Shown piece after piece: positions 25,370 to 38,765 of a stretch of DNA of 60,644 nt; position 1 is the stretch's first letter; every line of letters starts with the position of its first letter. Where the stretch lies: the NCBI GenBank assembly GCA_021162935.1, contig JAGGXR010000154.1, positions 1 through 60,644 on the forward strand, given 5' to 3'. The stretch comes from Deltaproteobacteria bacterium. GTDB taxonomy: Bacteria > Myxococcota_A > Polyangia > HGW-17 > SLPX01. A program made the translations under genes and the position numbers. Under the pieces are notes generated by a model. It did not search any database and had not been told where the DNA came from. It saw nothing but the letters and a program-made list of their open reading frames with translations.

Positions 25370-25663
25370 ATGACAGAGGAAACCAAACAGGAGCATGGAA
25401 CGCATGAGGCCACGGCGGTGCCCGAGGGCATCCACGACAAGGTGGAGTTCATCCTGGAGCGGGTGCGTCCTGGGTTGCGGATGGACGGTGGCGACGTGGA
25501 ACTGGTGGACGTTACGGACGATGGGACGGTCAAGCTTCGTCTCCAGGGGGCCTGCCATGGCTGTCCCATGGCCGTGATGACACTGCACGGCTGGATCGAG
25601 AAGGAACTCAAGGCGAACATTCCAGAGGTCAAGAACGTGGAGGCGGTGCCCGACGGGATGTGA
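25370..25663 (+). CDS. NifU C-terminal-type iron-sulfur scaffold (Nfu)
   Basis: 97 residues. The Nfu core is complete: VEFILERVRPGLRMDGGDVELVDV, then LQGACHGCPMAVMTLHGWIE with the Cys-X2-Cys that holds a 4Fe-4S cluster between two subunits. It carries clusters to target enzymes, which could include the radical SAM maturase in this window (inference). The A-type domain of longer NfuA proteins is missing; the first 20 residues are acidic and disordered. TTGACA at 25270 and an AAGAGT-AATC-ACTCTT hairpin at 25322-25337 lie in the 123-nt leader and may be regulatory. Confidence 0.92.
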   Translation: MTEETKQEHGTHEATAVPEGIHDKVEFILERVRPGLRMDGGDVELVDVTDDGTVKLRLQGACHGCPMAVMTLHGWIEKELKANIPEVKNVEAVPDGM

Positions 25664-25735
25664 GAAGCGGGGGGAGCCTCCTTGGGCTGGGGATTCTTAT
25701 AGGGAGAGATGTAGAGAGAGATGGGGGGCCGGCTG

Positions 25736-26605
25736 TCAGGGCTTTTGCTGCTGGCCGTTGCCACCCTGGCCGGTCTCTTCCTGCTGATCTTTGGTGGGAT
25801 GACGAGAGATCGACTGGATCAAGGGGTTCACTGTCGGTTCGTGGGTCGTCATGCTTGCAACGAGCTTGCGGCCTTCTTTGAGCTGACCTAGGACCGACTT
25901 GTCCATGACCACGAGGCAGAGGTTGCCGTACACCTCGGTCTTGTTCAACGCCCACAAGATGCTGTGGCTCGAACCTTCCCATTCCACATGATGCAGCTTG
26001 TTGATGCCTGCTGCATCGGGCAAAAAGACTGGTTTGCCCTGGCCATAGGCCTGGATCAAGACGGAGACGAACTTCGGAAAGGTCAGCCCCTTGTACTTGG
26101 GATGATCGTTGTTGAAGGCGATCATCACCTTGTACAGGCGGTCGTGGAAAAAGAAGAAAAAGCGCTGTTGGTCCCGGTCCAGGACCACCAGCATGGACTC
26201 GTTGTTCTTGTGCACGAACTGATCGTCCACGATGGACCCATCCCAGTTGGACTTGCGGCCGTCGAAGCGGATGAAGCTCTTCCTCATACTTCGGATGTCT
26301 TTGGTCAGTTCGTTGCGGAGCCGGTCCTGGCGCAGGCTGTTGCCATGTGCCTTGTGAATCAACGGGTAGTACCGCTTACGGAGCTGCTTGATGAGGAGAT
26401 TTTCGACCCGACTGTGGGACATCCCCCACTTAAAGGGAAGTACGAGCTTCTTGATGGCCGCGTTCGCCCGCGGCTGGGGTGCCTGTCGGGCGGCGTGACG
26501 CCTCCGATGCCTGTGCCGTGCAGACGCTGGGAGAGCGACGAGAAGCGCACAGAGGGCCATGAACCCCTTGTACCGAAATGCGATGTGTGCGGTCCTGCCG
26601 AGCAT
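25736..26605 (-). CDS. Secreted hypothetical protein
   Basis: 289 residues from ATG 26605, with AAGGAGG about six nt upstream. Residues 10-29 form a signal peptide (FMALCALLVALPASARHRHR). A His/Arg-rich spacer follows. The body opens LVLPFKWGMSHSRVENLLIKQL, a layout often seen in exported proteins that compare calcium-like or substrate loads, and contains VVLDRDQQRFFFFFHDRLYKVMIAF with five consecutive phenylalanines. The end is Gln/Lys-rich. No family or catalytic motif recognised; function unknown. Confidence 0.75.
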   Translation of the reverse strand: MLGRTAHIAFRYKGFMALCALLVALPASARHRHRRRHAARQAPQPRANAAIKKLVLPFKWGMSHSRVENLLIKQLRKRYYPLIHKAHGNSLRQDRLRNELTKDIRSMRKSFIRFDGRKSNWDGSIVDDQFVHKNNESMLVVLDRDQQRFFFFFHDRLYKVMIAFNNDHPKYKGLTFPKFVSVLIQAYGQGKPVFLPDAAGINKLHHVEWEGSSHSILWALNKTEVYGNLCLVVMDKSVLGQLKEGRKLVASMTTHEPTVNPLIQSISRHPTKDQQEETGQGGNGQQQKP

Positions 26606-26936
26606 GAGGGCCTCCTTCCTGAGCCTATGGACACCATGTGATGAGCATGTTTGCTTGCGCCTTTTTTCTACCTGCGCCTTCTCGCTAAAACAAGCAAAAA
26701 GAAACGACTCTTTGCAATTCAGATCGGTCGTTCGGTCGATGATTCGGATGCGTCATCGATCGCGCCAAGGGCGGCAGCGCCCAATAATTGAGGGGGTGTC
26801 CGCCATGTACCCAGTCAGACTGACCGACCCATCGTCCTATTCAATCGAAAAAATGGCTCTGGCTGGCATGGCGTCGCCATCCAGATATTTGAGATTTCGC
26901 TTGACACACTTGCCATGATCTTACAAGTTTTCGTAC
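26606..26936. other. Divergent intergenic region upstream of the TPR lipoprotein
   Basis: 331 nt between divergent genes, more AT-rich than its surroundings. TTGACA at 26901-26906 with TACAAG at 26922-26927 (15 nt apart, short) is the best promoter for the plus strand; transcription would then begin close to ATG 26937, so a leaderless or nearly leaderless message is possible. No repeat or RNA gene seen. Confidence 0.35.
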
Positions 26937-27878
26937 ATGACGTATTTTCCGTCACGACGGGTTTCTTTGTCCATGTCGATCTATGCTGCTCTGACCCTCT
27001 GGGTCGCTGGCTGCAGTGACGGCACGACGAACGTGCGTTATTCCAAGAAGCTCTATTGGCTGGGCCAGGATTATTATTCGAAGGCGCTCAAGGCGAAGAC
27101 CCAGGCGGAACGAACCAAGTTTCTCGATGAGGCGTTGTCCAATTTGAAGCGAGCAGTCCATCAGAATCCGAAGAATTACTTGGCGCGGAATCTCTTGGGA
27201 TATCTGTATCTGAATCGAGCGGACTTGGAATTGGGCCTCGTCGAGGTGGCGCAATGCATCAAGGGTCCCGATAGCACCGAGAGCCGGCACAGTGCGGACC
27301 AACTGTTCCACATGGCGAAAGAGCAGTTTGTGGCGGTGACCCATATCGAGCGGCGCTGCACCAATGCCTGGCTGGGCCTGGTGAGCATTTCGATGCATTT
27401 CGAGCGATACGATGAGGCCATAGCCCTGTCGCGCAAGGTGATCGACCTCATGGTGACCGAACCCGTCAAGACGAGTTGCAGTTCTCAGGGCGACAAGGCC
27501 GTTGCCTGGGCGAACATGGGGTGGGCCACGTTTCGAAAGCGAAAGCCACAGACAGCACTCAAGAATTTGAAGCAGGCCTTGTTTTTGGCCCCCAAGCTCT
27601 ATTTGGCTCGCTACTGGCTGGGGCGGGTCTGGTATAATCTCGGCCATTACGCCGAGGCCGTGCGTGAGTTGAGGAGGACGACACGTCGTTTCGGGCTTCC
27701 GCAGGCCGCTTTTCAGTACTTGGGGCTGGCCTACCTGCGAATCGGCAGGAAAGCGGACGCGCTGGTTGCCATGCAGCAGTGCCTGAAGTTGGCACCGGCA
27801 AGCTGCGCCGCCCAGGAGTGTCGTCGTTATGTCAAGTTGATGACGGGCAAAAAGTCGCCCACCGTGGAGGCACGATGA
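26937..27878 (+). CDS. TPR lipoprotein, PilF/Tgl-like
   Basis: 313 residues. The N-terminus SRRVSLSMSIYAALTLWVAGC is a lipoprotein signal with lipobox Val-Ala-Gly-Cys26. Tetratricopeptide repeats follow: ALSNLKRAVHQNPKNYLARN, AWANMGWATFRKRKPQTALK, LARYWLGRVWYNLGHYAEAV and AFQYLGLAYLRIGRKADALV. PilF/Tgl pilotins, which put the PilQ secretin in the outer membrane, share this size and arrangement, and a CAP-like cysteine pattern appears (CIKG, RRCTNAW, KTSCSSQG). No pilus genes are adjacent, so the role is only suggested. The next gene overlaps by four bases (ATGA). Confidence 0.85.
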   Translation: MTYFPSRRVSLSMSIYAALTLWVAGCSDGTTNVRYSKKLYWLGQDYYSKALKAKTQAERTKFLDEALSNLKRAVHQNPKNYLARNLLGYLYLNRADLELGLVEVAQCIKGPDSTESRHSADQLFHMAKEQFVAVTHIERRCTNAWLGLVSISMHFERYDEAIALSRKVIDLMVTEPVKTSCSSQGDKAVAWANMGWATFRKRKPQTALKNLKQALFLAPKLYLARYWLGRVWYNLGHYAEAVRELRRTTRRFGLPQAAFQYLGLAYLRIGRKADALVAMQQCLKLAPASCAAQECRRYVKLMTGKKSPTVEAR

Positions 27879-28495
27879 AAGGGAAACGATCGCGGAATCA
27901 GAAAGCTCGCAAGCAGACGCCCCCCGCTGAGTTTGGAGCCTATCTTCGCGCAGCCCGACTGGAGCGGAACCTGGCCGTGGATGACCTCCACGTGAAAATC
28001 CGGGTTTCGATCACGATGATCGAGGCGCTCGAGAACGAGGATTTCGAGGCTCTGCCCGCGGATGTCTATGCCAAAGGATTCGTCAAGTCCTGCGCCTCGG
28101 CGCTGGAGCTGGACGATGTGGACCTGCTGCGCCGCTATGAGGCCGCCAGGGGCCGGCATGAGACGAAGCGACTCCAGTTGGCGATCGATGATCCACAGGA
28201 GGTCAAGCGGGGCGAGCCGCCGGTGACGCCTGAGGCTGCGGTGCAGGCTTGGAGCGCGGCGGCCGAACGCAAGGCAAGGGAAAGCGGTACCCCGGGCAAG
28301 GAGCGCCGTGCGGGCGCCATGAGGCAGATCTTTTCCGGTCAGCCTCGTCGGGTGAGCCTCGGGTTGGTGGTCCTGCTCATCATCATCGTTTTGACATTGA
28401 CCTTGTCCTACGTGTTCAATAGACCTTCCTCTGCGAGTTCGCCGTCGTCAGGTCCCGCCGCAAACGAAACGGCGAACGTTGATTGGACCGGCTGA
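27875..28495 (+). CDS. RodZ-like HTH membrane protein
   Basis: 206 residues from ATG 27875, overlapping the TPR gene. Residues of about 20-90 are a helix-turn-helix of the RodZ/HTH_25 type: FGAYLRAARLERNLAVDDLH, TMIEALENEDFEALPADVYAKGFVKSCASAL. A basic stretch precedes one transmembrane helix near SLGLVVLLIIIVLTLTLSYVF, and a short Ser-rich tail lies outside. RodZ links MreB to the membrane in rod-shaped cells, but this one lacks the large periplasmic domain. Pairing with a Tgl-like TPR lipoprotein resembles the PilF-RodZ order of proteobacteria. Confidence 0.85.
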   Translation: MKGKRSRNQKARKQTPPAEFGAYLRAARLERNLAVDDLHVKIRVSITMIEALENEDFEALPADVYAKGFVKSCASALELDDVDLLRRYEAARGRHETKRLQLAIDDPQEVKRGEPPVTPEAAVQAWSAAAERKARESGTPGKERRAGAMRQIFSGQPRRVSLGLVVLLIIIVLTLTLSYVFNRPSSASSPSSGPAANETANVDWTG

Positions 28496-28565
28496 CCCGT
28501 TCCTTTTTTCCATTACTTCTCGATTATTTGGTATGCATGGTTCAACTGTCTGCTAGGGAGTCGTG

Positions 28566-29933
28566 ATGCTCACGCCTAGACTGCAACTCCTCTCCTCGAC
28601 CGTCACTCGGCTGGTCCGCCGGGGGGCCAAGGCATCACTGACGAAAATCATGCGCAAGTATCGGCCCGAAGAATTGGCCGTCGCGTTTCTCCACCTGACC
28701 CTGGCAGAGCGGATGCAGCTCTTCCAAGCTTGTCCCGATGACGAGTATCAGACCGACCTCCTCTCGGAGTTGGAGGTCGACATCGCTGCGGAACTCATCT
28801 TGGGCATGCCGCCACAGGGCGCGGCTAAGTTTTTACAGCACATGGACCCGGATGACGCGGCGGACATCATCGGCGAACTGCCCGAGGAACGACAGACCGA
28901 ACTGCTCCAATTGATGCAGTCCGGGGGGCAGGAGCACCTCGAAGAACTCCTTCGCTACGACGAATCCACGGCCGGCGGCATCATGAACCCCAACGTGTTC
29001 GCGCTGCCACGCGGCATGAAGGTCCATGAGGCGATCGAAGCGCTCCAGGATGCGGAAGATGCCGAGATCGTGTTTTACGTGTACGTGGTGAACGATCAGG
29101 AGCAGTTGGTGGGGGTCGTGCCCTTGCGACGACTGGTCACATCGAAACCGAACGTCGCTCTCGATGGCATCATGACGGCGGACGTCATTTCCGTGCAGCC
29201 CGAGGAGGACCAGGAAGAGGTGGCTAAGCTTGTGTCGCGGTATGGCTTCCTCTCCATTCCCGTCGTGGATCAGTCGCGGCGCCTCTTGGGGATCGTGACG
29301 GTCGACGACGTGATTGACGTCATCCGAGAAGAGGCGACCGAAGACATCTTGAAGATGGCAGGTGCCGGCCACGCCCTGATGGAGAGCCACTCCGTCTGGA
29401 CGTCGGTGCGGGTGCGTCTTCCCTGGTTGCTCGCCACGGCGGTCACCGGCAGCGTCAACGCATTGGTCATCAGCCATTTCCAGGCGTCTCTGAGCCAGGT
29501 GCTGGCCTTGGCCTTCTTCATCCCAGTCGTCCTCGGGATGGGCGGCAACGTGGGCACCCAGTCCGCATCCATCGTGGTGCGAGGCCTGGCCATGGGGCGC
29601 ATCAGCCTGGGCCAATTCTGGACGGTCCTCAAGCGGGAGATGTCGGTTGGATTTATCTTGGGGTTCATCTACGGCGCCATGGTGGGAGGATTCGGGATCC
29701 TCAAGCTCTCGTCGACCGGCTGGCACAACGCCCTGTTGGTGGGCGGTACGGTGGGGACTTCCATCGCCGCATCCATGACGCTCGGCTCCATGGTCGCCGC
29801 CATGTATCCCATGTTGTTCGAGCGGCTGAACGTGGATCCAGCAGCGGCATCCGGGCCCTTTGTGACCACGACGACGGACCTACTCGGCACCCTGACCTAT
29901 TTCCTGGTGGCCAAACACATGCTGGGTCTGTAG
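28566..29933 (+). CDS. mgtE: Magnesium transporter MgtE
   Basis: 455 residues from ATG 28566, with AGGGAG five nt upstream; the GTG at 28563 is too close to it. The N domain (about 1-130) contains LILGMPPQGAAKFLQHMDPDDAADIIGELPEERQ, then two CBS domains (residues of about 130-260; IMTADVISVQPEEDQEEV, RRLLGIVTVDDVIDVIREEATED). Five transmembrane helices complete the protein, with the pore signature VVLGMGGNVGTQSASIVVRGLA. MgtE is a gated Mg2+ channel that closes when cytosolic Mg2+ is high; no leader riboswitch is visible in the 67-nt gap. Confidence 0.96.
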   Translation: MLTPRLQLLSSTVTRLVRRGAKASLTKIMRKYRPEELAVAFLHLTLAERMQLFQACPDDEYQTDLLSELEVDIAAELILGMPPQGAAKFLQHMDPDDAADIIGELPEERQTELLQLMQSGGQEHLEELLRYDESTAGGIMNPNVFALPRGMKVHEAIEALQDAEDAEIVFYVYVVNDQEQLVGVVPLRRLVTSKPNVALDGIMTADVISVQPEEDQEEVAKLVSRYGFLSIPVVDQSRRLLGIVTVDDVIDVIREEATEDILKMAGAGHALMESHSVWTSVRVRLPWLLATAVTGSVNALVISHFQASLSQVLALAFFIPVVLGMGGNVGTQSASIVVRGLAMGRISLGQFWTVLKREMSVGFILGFIYGAMVGGFGILKLSSTGWHNALLVGGTVGTSIAASMTLGSMVAAMYPMLFERLNVDPAAASGPFVTTTTDLLGTLTYFLVAKHMLGL

Positions 29934-30012
29934 AGACTGGTCGAGAATCTGCACGAACTGGAAGCGTGGGGGAAGACGGCGTCCTTTGGACGGCTCATGG
30001 AGAGGCGTGGCG

Positions 30013-30492
30013 TCAGACGACTCGATTGATGTCGCAGTACCTGGTGCCGCCGAACTCGGTCACGAGCACGTCGTCGTAGTAGTCAGCGTAGTGGCCCATG
30101 CGTTTGACCATGTCCCGAACCTCAGACAGGTCCAGATCCAGGGTGCTTCGCTCGGTCACCAGGACTACTTTGTCCTGGGCGATGCCAAAGGCGGCGCCGG
30201 CAATTTCGTTTTCATTGGCCTCCAAGAGGTGCCGAAAGAGCCGCATCTGGTTGCCGGGGTCAGCGGGGAGGGTGGACAGGTAGGCCCAGACGCGGATGAA
30301 GTTATTTCCGTCCTGGTTGCGCAGGGAGACGTGGACCTCGGCGGATCCCTTCATGAGTCCCCAGGCATAGGTGGCTCCGGGCCATTGCATGCGGGTTTCA
30401 CCAGGATCCAGGTTCAGTTCCCTGATGATTGTTTCCACCATTTTTGCACTGGATTTGAGGTTGGCCTCTTGCTTATTTCCGAACAAGGTCAT
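30013..30492 (-). CDS. YbjN/CesT-like small protein
   Basis: 159 residues from ATG 30492, with GGAG nine nt upstream. The pattern VETIIRELNLDP, MKGSAEVHVSLRNQDGNNFIRVWAYLSTLP, LFRHLLEANENEIAGAAFGIAQDKVVLVTERSTLDLDLSEV fits the YbjN/type III chaperone-like fold that binds other proteins. No membrane segment. It is 83 nt upstream of lon's 3' end side, in the opposite order of transcription from mgtE, which ends 79 nt away and converges on it. Partner unknown. Confidence 0.75.
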   Translation of the reverse strand: MTLFGNKQEANLKSSAKMVETIIRELNLDPGETRMQWPGATYAWGLMKGSAEVHVSLRNQDGNNFIRVWAYLSTLPADPGNQMRLFRHLLEANENEIAGAAFGIAQDKVVLVTERSTLDLDLSEVRDMVKRMGHYADYYDDVLVTEFGGTRYCDINRVV

Positions 30493-30575
30493 GGTGTCTC
30501 ACTCCGTTCAACTCGACACTCATGCTATCCGACCCGCCTCGAACGGGCAACCCATTCGTTGCAGGCCTGCCGTAC

Positions 30576-33215
<2,640 letters not shown>

Positions 33216-33322
33216 CTTTGTTCCGTTCTTTCTGAGTCCAACAGGGGGGCCGGTGGCTTCCATGCGCCCCATTTCTTATACATAGACGTCTTCTGTCCAG
33301 GCAGGCAAGTTTTGAACACCCG

Positions 33323-34591
<1,269 letters not shown>

Positions 34592-34708
34592 ACGTCGTTT
34601 CCGTTTCCGTCATCTATCGAGGGCCTCACAGCCCATGCGTTCTCCGCTTCTCGTTCTCGCCCAACCTATCGAGGGCTTTGCTCGGCCCTCTCGTTGTCGC
34701 CAAGTGTG

Positions 34709-35389
34709 TCACGACTTTTTCGTCTTCTTGGTCGCCTTGGCCGCCTTGGCGTTTTGGGGCGAGGCGGCTGGCTTTTCGTCTGTGTCTTCCCGTCGTTCGA
34801 GAACCGCATCCACGAGGCCATACTCCTTGGCTTCCAGCGAACTCATGAACCGGTCCCGGTCCGTGTCTTGGGCAATTTTTTCGATGGGCTGTCCCGTGTG
34901 CTTGGACAAAATCTCGTTCAGCCTTTGACGATTCTTGAGGATTTCGTTCGCCTGGATCTCAATGTCCGCCGCTGGCCCCACGGCACCGCCTCGCGGTTGA
35001 TGAATCATGATTCTGGAGTGGGGCAGGGAATAGCGTTTGCCCTTGGCGCCCGCCGCCAGCAGGACAGCTCCCATGGAGGCTGCCTGCCCCATGCAGATTG
35101 TGGATACGTCGCAGCGGATGTACTGCATCGTGTCGTAGATCGCGAGGCCGGACGTGATCACGCCGCCCGGCGAGTTCACGTAAATCATGATGTCCTTTTC
35201 CGGGTCTTCCGACTCCAGGAAAAGGAGCTGCGCGATGACTGTGTTGGCCACGTGATCGTCGATCTCCGACCCTAAAAACACAATTCGGTCCTTGAGTAGT
35301 CGGGAGTAGATGTCCCAGCCGCGCTCGCCGCGGTGTGTCTGCTCGATGACCGTCGGGATGAGCAGACTCTTGGTCTCCATTTGGGTCAC
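34709..35389 (-). CDS. clpP: ClpP protease subunit
   Basis: 226 residues from ATG 35389, overlapping the trigger-factor stop as ATGA. The catalytic triad is Ser in [15 protein letters not shown], His in [11 protein letters not shown] and Asp in DTDRDRFM. The C-terminus extends about 25 residues past the usual end and becomes Lys/Ala-rich ([14 protein letters not shown]), like the tail of the neighbouring trigger factor. Makes the tetradecameric proteolytic chamber for ClpX. Confidence 0.98.
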   Translation of the reverse strand: MTQMETKSLLIPTVIEQTHRGERGWDIYSRLLKDRIVFLGSEIDDHVANTVIAQLLFLESEDPEKDIMIYVNSPGGVITSGLAIYDTMQYIRCDVSTICMGQAASMGAVLLAAGAKGKRYSLPHSRIMIHQPRGGAVGPAADIEIQANEILKNRQRLNEILSKHTGQPIEKIAQDTDRDRFMSSLEAKEYGLVDAVLERREDTDEKPAASPQNAKAAKATKKTKKS

Positions 35390-37119
35390 GACGCATCCTC
35401 CTCGTTCCTGCTCTTGGTCGCCTTTGTCTCTGCCGCCTTTGTCTTCGTGGTTGCGCTCTTGGTCTTCGTCGTCGTCTTCGTCTTAGTCGCCTTTGTCTTC
35501 ATGGTTGCGCTCTTGGTCGTCTTCGCCTTACTTGCCTTGTCTTCGCTCTTGGCAGCCTTGGACTTTGTGGCCTTTGTCTTGGTCGTCTTTGCCTTGGTGG
35601 CTTTCTTGGCCGCCTTCTTTTCGGCTTTGGCGTCCTTCGTTCCTTCGGCACTGGACGCACCATCGGCATGCTTTGCCTTTGGTGTACCATGCGCATGTTC
35701 CATGAGCAAGTCGATGGTTTTGCGCTCGCGCAACTCACTGCGTAAACCGTCCAGGGACCCGGACTGGGCCGCCTGGGCCTTGAGACGTATTGGATTCGCA
35801 TTCCGTTGCGCCGCCAGCTTCTCGAAGTGGGCGTCAATGTCCTCCTCGGTGACCTCCAACCGCTCCTTGTCCGCAATCGCATCCAGCACGAGGGCCCTGT
35901 GCACGCGCCGTATGGCCTGCTTGTCGAGGATATCCTTGGAAGAGGGCAGGGAGTCCACGTCCATGCCGAGCATCGACGAGAGGCTCTCTTTGAGCCGGGC
36001 CCGCTCCATGGCCACCACGTTTTCGGTGAGTTCCACTGGATTCCGCTCGCACACCTCGTCCAGGAGCTTCTCTTCCGCTTCCTGGCGATTGTTCCGCTCG
36101 CGCAGCTCCAACAGCTTGGTTTCCACCGCCTTGCGAAGATCTTTGACCGTGTCCGCCATGCCCGTGTCCTTGGCGAAGTCATCGTCGATTTCGGGCACCA
36201 TGGCGCGACTCAGTTTCGTGACCGTGATCAGAATGCGCGCCGTCTTGCCCGCAATCGCCTGGTCCTGGTCCTCTCCGAAGGTGAGCTCGAGGCTGATATC
36301 CGCGTCCTTCGTGTCCTTGCCGAGCAACGCAGCCGCCAGGCCGGGCAGGGGCTCTGTCGCTTGGGCGCCCTCGCCTTCTGGGATGGTGATGCTCGTATCT
36401 TCCATGTCCAGCGGCTGGTCGCCCAGCTTACCCATGACGTCGCAGTTCACCACGTCTCCCGGCTCGATCACCGTCCGGTCCTCGACCGGCACGTATTGGG
36501 TCAACTGCTGCTGCTGGCGCTGGATGTACTCGTCGATTTCTTCCTCGCGGATCGAGGACACCTCCTGCTCCATCTCGATGCCGAAATAGTCTTTGGGCTC
36601 AATGTCGGGCAGCACCTCCACCGGAGAGCGGAACTTGAGGGGTTGGTCCTTTTCGATGGGCTCGGTGGTCACATCCCAGTCGGAGGGCGAGGCCACCACG
36701 CGCAGCTTGTGCTTGGTCACCGCCTCGGCCACCGCCTCGCGAGCAAGCTGCTTGGACACCTCCTCGTGCACCTGCTTGCCGAACATCTTGGCGAGCAGTC
36801 CGCGAGGCACCTTACCTCGGCGGAATCCCTTGAGGTTGACCTGCTTGGAGAGTTCCTTGTAGGTGCTGTCCAGTCGGGACTTCACCTCGTCCCACTGCAC
36901 CTCGCCCTGGATCACCTTTTCGGTCGGTCCAGACGTTTCGACCTCGAACGAAAAGATCGATTTCGTCTCCGCCTCGTGCTCGGTCTCTGCCGCGTCCTGT
37001 GCCCCCTCGGCAGCGTGCCCATCGTGGGCGCCTTGCGCCTCAGCGACGTGCTTCGCCTCACGAGCCTTCTGTGCCTCGACGGCCTCTTGCGCCTGATTCG
37101 TGCTTTCCGCCTGGTCCAT
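35386..37119 (-). CDS. tig: Trigger factor with extended acidic head and Lys/Thr/Ala tail
   Basis: 577 residues from ATG 37119, which has GGAGG ten nt upstream; ATG 37209 would add 30 His/Gln-rich residues. The head is an acidic Ala/Glu/His-rich stretch of about 50 residues. The ribosome-binding signature is [17 protein letters not shown], followed by the PPIase domain ([34 protein letters not shown]) and the helical C domain ([29 protein letters not shown]). The last 80 or so residues are Lys, Thr and Ala in KTKATK-type repeats, like a histone H1 tail. E. coli TF has 432 residues. It chaperones nascent chains at the ribosome exit. Confidence 0.96.
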   Translation of the reverse strand: MDQAESTNQAQEAVEAQKAREAKHVAEAQGAHDGHAAEGAQDAAETEHEAETKSIFSFEVETSGPTEKVIQGEVQWDEVKSRLDSTYKELSKQVNLKGFRRGKVPRGLLAKMFGKQVHEEVSKQLAREAVAEAVTKHKLRVVASPSDWDVTTEPIEKDQPLKFRSPVEVLPDIEPKDYFGIEMEQEVSSIREEEIDEYIQRQQQQLTQYVPVEDRTVIEPGDVVNCDVMGKLGDQPLDMEDTSITIPEGEGAQATEPLPGLAAALLGKDTKDADISLELTFGEDQDQAIAGKTARILITVTKLSRAMVPEIDDDFAKDTGMADTVKDLRKAVETKLLELRERNNRQEAEEKLLDEVCERNPVELTENVVAMERARLKESLSSMLGMDVDSLPSSKDILDKQAIRRVHRALVLDAIADKERLEVTEEDIDAHFEKLAAQRNANPIRLKAQAAQSGSLDGLRSELRERKTIDLLMEHAHGTPKAKHADGASSAEGTKDAKAEKKAAKKATKAKTTKTKATKSKAAKSEDKASKAKTTKSATMKTKATKTKTTTKTKSATTKTKAAETKATKSRNEEDAS

Positions 37120-37223
37120 GATTTCTGCGCCTCCAGCAGGTTGTCCATGACGATGGCCGGCATCTGTGGCCACCGGATGATCTTCATGATTGTGTTGAAT
37201 CATGAGCATTCAAAATCGGCTGT

Positions 37224-37251
37224 TTGATAGCATGGTAGGCTTCAAAGTCAA
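37224..37251 (-). promoter_or_regulatory. Promoter of the tig-clpP-clpX-lon operon
   Basis: On the minus strand TTGACT (37251-37246) and TATCAA (37229-37224) are 16 nt apart. Transcription would start near 37217, about 100 nt before ATG 37119 or only about 8 nt before ATG 37209; the short leader for the latter supports the inner start. Confidence 0.5.
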
Positions 37252-37496
37252 CAATGATGGAACATCAGGCCATCGGTTTCATCTTTCATTGTAGGTGGTT
37301 TCACAAAGGCGTGGTTTGGTTTCACATTGCCCCAGTGTACCGCATCTGGCTGCATTTGCGCCAGCTCCGTCTGTCGCTGGAATTTGTGGTGCGTCCCGAA
37401 GTGGGCCTGTGTCGGTCGCTAGCAACGAAGGACTGCACGGGACGGCGAGAGACGCAGGATACGACTCAGGGGCGGAGGAACGCCAAGGCTGAACGG

Positions 37497-38765
37497 TTAT
37501 GGCAGGACGCCCTGAACCACTTGGAAGGTGCGTTTCCTGGCTTTGATACGTGCATTGATCTCGTCGCGGATGGTGACGATGCGATCCATGCAGGAGGCGA
37601 GGGCTTCGATGGGGACCGAATCCAGTTTGCCGGCCTCGGCGTCTTTGCGGAGGAGGCCGATGACGTCTTGGTCGGGCATGGGACTCCGGTACGGGCGGTG
37701 CGCGGTGAGGGCATCAAAGATGTCGGCGACGGCCAGGATGCGGGCACCCATCGGAATATCGTCAGCGGTGAGGTGGTCGGGATAGCCTGAACCATCGAGT
37801 TTTTCGTGGTGGGCAGGGGCGAGGTCCACGGCTCGTCTGAGCCGTCTGGGAAAGAGGTGCTTGACGCCTTCGAGGATGACCTTGGTCTTGTAAGCGTGGG
37901 ACCGCATGAGGGCGAATTCCCAGTTGGACAGGCGTCCGGGTTTGAGCAGGATGTCGTCGGAGATGCCCAGTTTGCCCTGGTCGTGCAGCAGGCCGGCGTA
38001 GCGCAGGATTTCCAGGTCCTGTTCAGACCAACCCATGGTGCGGCCGATTTCCACGGCGTAGGCGGTGACGCGCCAGGTGTGGCCGCCTGTGACGTGGTCC
38101 CTGGCGTCGATGGCGATGGCCTGTCCCGTGATGAGATCTTCGAAGGTCTGTTTCTGTGCCTCCAACCAGCGGGCGTTTTCCACGGCAATGGCGGCCATGG
38201 TGGAGAAGGCGAGCAGGAGTTGCTCGTCTTCTGCATCGAAGGGACCTCCGTCGAGCTTGTTGAGCACCTGGACCACACCCACGACTGTGCCGTCTGGGCT
38301 CGTCATTGGAGAGGCGAGCATGGACTTCGTGCGGTATCCCGAGGTTTGGTCCACTTCGGCATTGAACCGCTCGTCGTGGTACGGGTCTTCGACGTTGCAG
38401 ATTTCACCGGACATGGCAGCGGTTCCGGCGATGGACGTCCGATCCAGAGGCAGGCGGATTCCGTCCATGCCCTGGGCGATCTTGCTGACCAGGTGCGGCC
38501 CGGCGTCTGAAGGATCGTCAATGAGGTACAGGGTGCTGCGGTCCGCGTCCAGCACCTGGTTCGTCCGGTTCAGTATCAGGTCGAGGAGCCGGTTTAGGTC
38601 GCGTTCCGATCCGAGCTCATGGCTGACCTGTTGGAGGAGTTCGAGACGCTGGACGCGCTTTTTCAGCCTCAAAAGCATTTGGTTCGTGTGATTCGTATTC
38701 GAATCCGAATCACTGGTGTCGTGAAACCCGATCGTGTTTCCAGTTTTCTCATTGTTGTTGGTCAT
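37497..38765 (-). CDS. GAF and HD-GYP domain protein (intact signature)
   Basis: 422 residues. A coiled coil near residues 30-45 leads into a GAF sensor domain (DADRSTLYLIDD, IAGTAAMSGEICNVEDPYHDERF, VGVVQVLNKLDGGPFDAEDEQ). The HD-GYP domain follows (LLHDQGKLGISDDIL for the HD pair, HHEKLDGSGYP for the GYP loop), the family that hydrolyses cyclic di-GMP. Core metal-binding residues look intact, though the usual HPxxG is RSHAYKT here. Start overlaps the preceding HD-GYP gene by 17 nt. No REC or membrane domain, so the GAF presumably binds a small ligand in the cytosol. Confidence 0.9.
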   Translation of the reverse strand: MTNNNEKTGNTIGFHDTSDSDSNTNHTNQMLLRLKKRVQRLELLQQVSHELGSERDLNRLLDLILNRTNQVLDADRSTLYLIDDPSDAGPHLVSKIAQGMDGIRLPLDRTSIAGTAAMSGEICNVEDPYHDERFNAEVDQTSGYRTKSMLASPMTSPDGTVVGVVQVLNKLDGGPFDAEDEQLLLAFSTMAAIAVENARWLEAQKQTFEDLITGQAIAIDARDHVTGGHTWRVTAYAVEIGRTMGWSEQDLEILRYAGLLHDQGKLGISDDILLKPGRLSNWEFALMRSHAYKTKVILEGVKHLFPRRLRRAVDLAPAHHEKLDGSGYPDHLTADDIPMGARILAVADIFDALTAHRPYRSPMPDQDVIGLLRKDAEAGKLDSVPIEALASCMDRIVTIRDEINARIKARKRTFQVVQGVLP

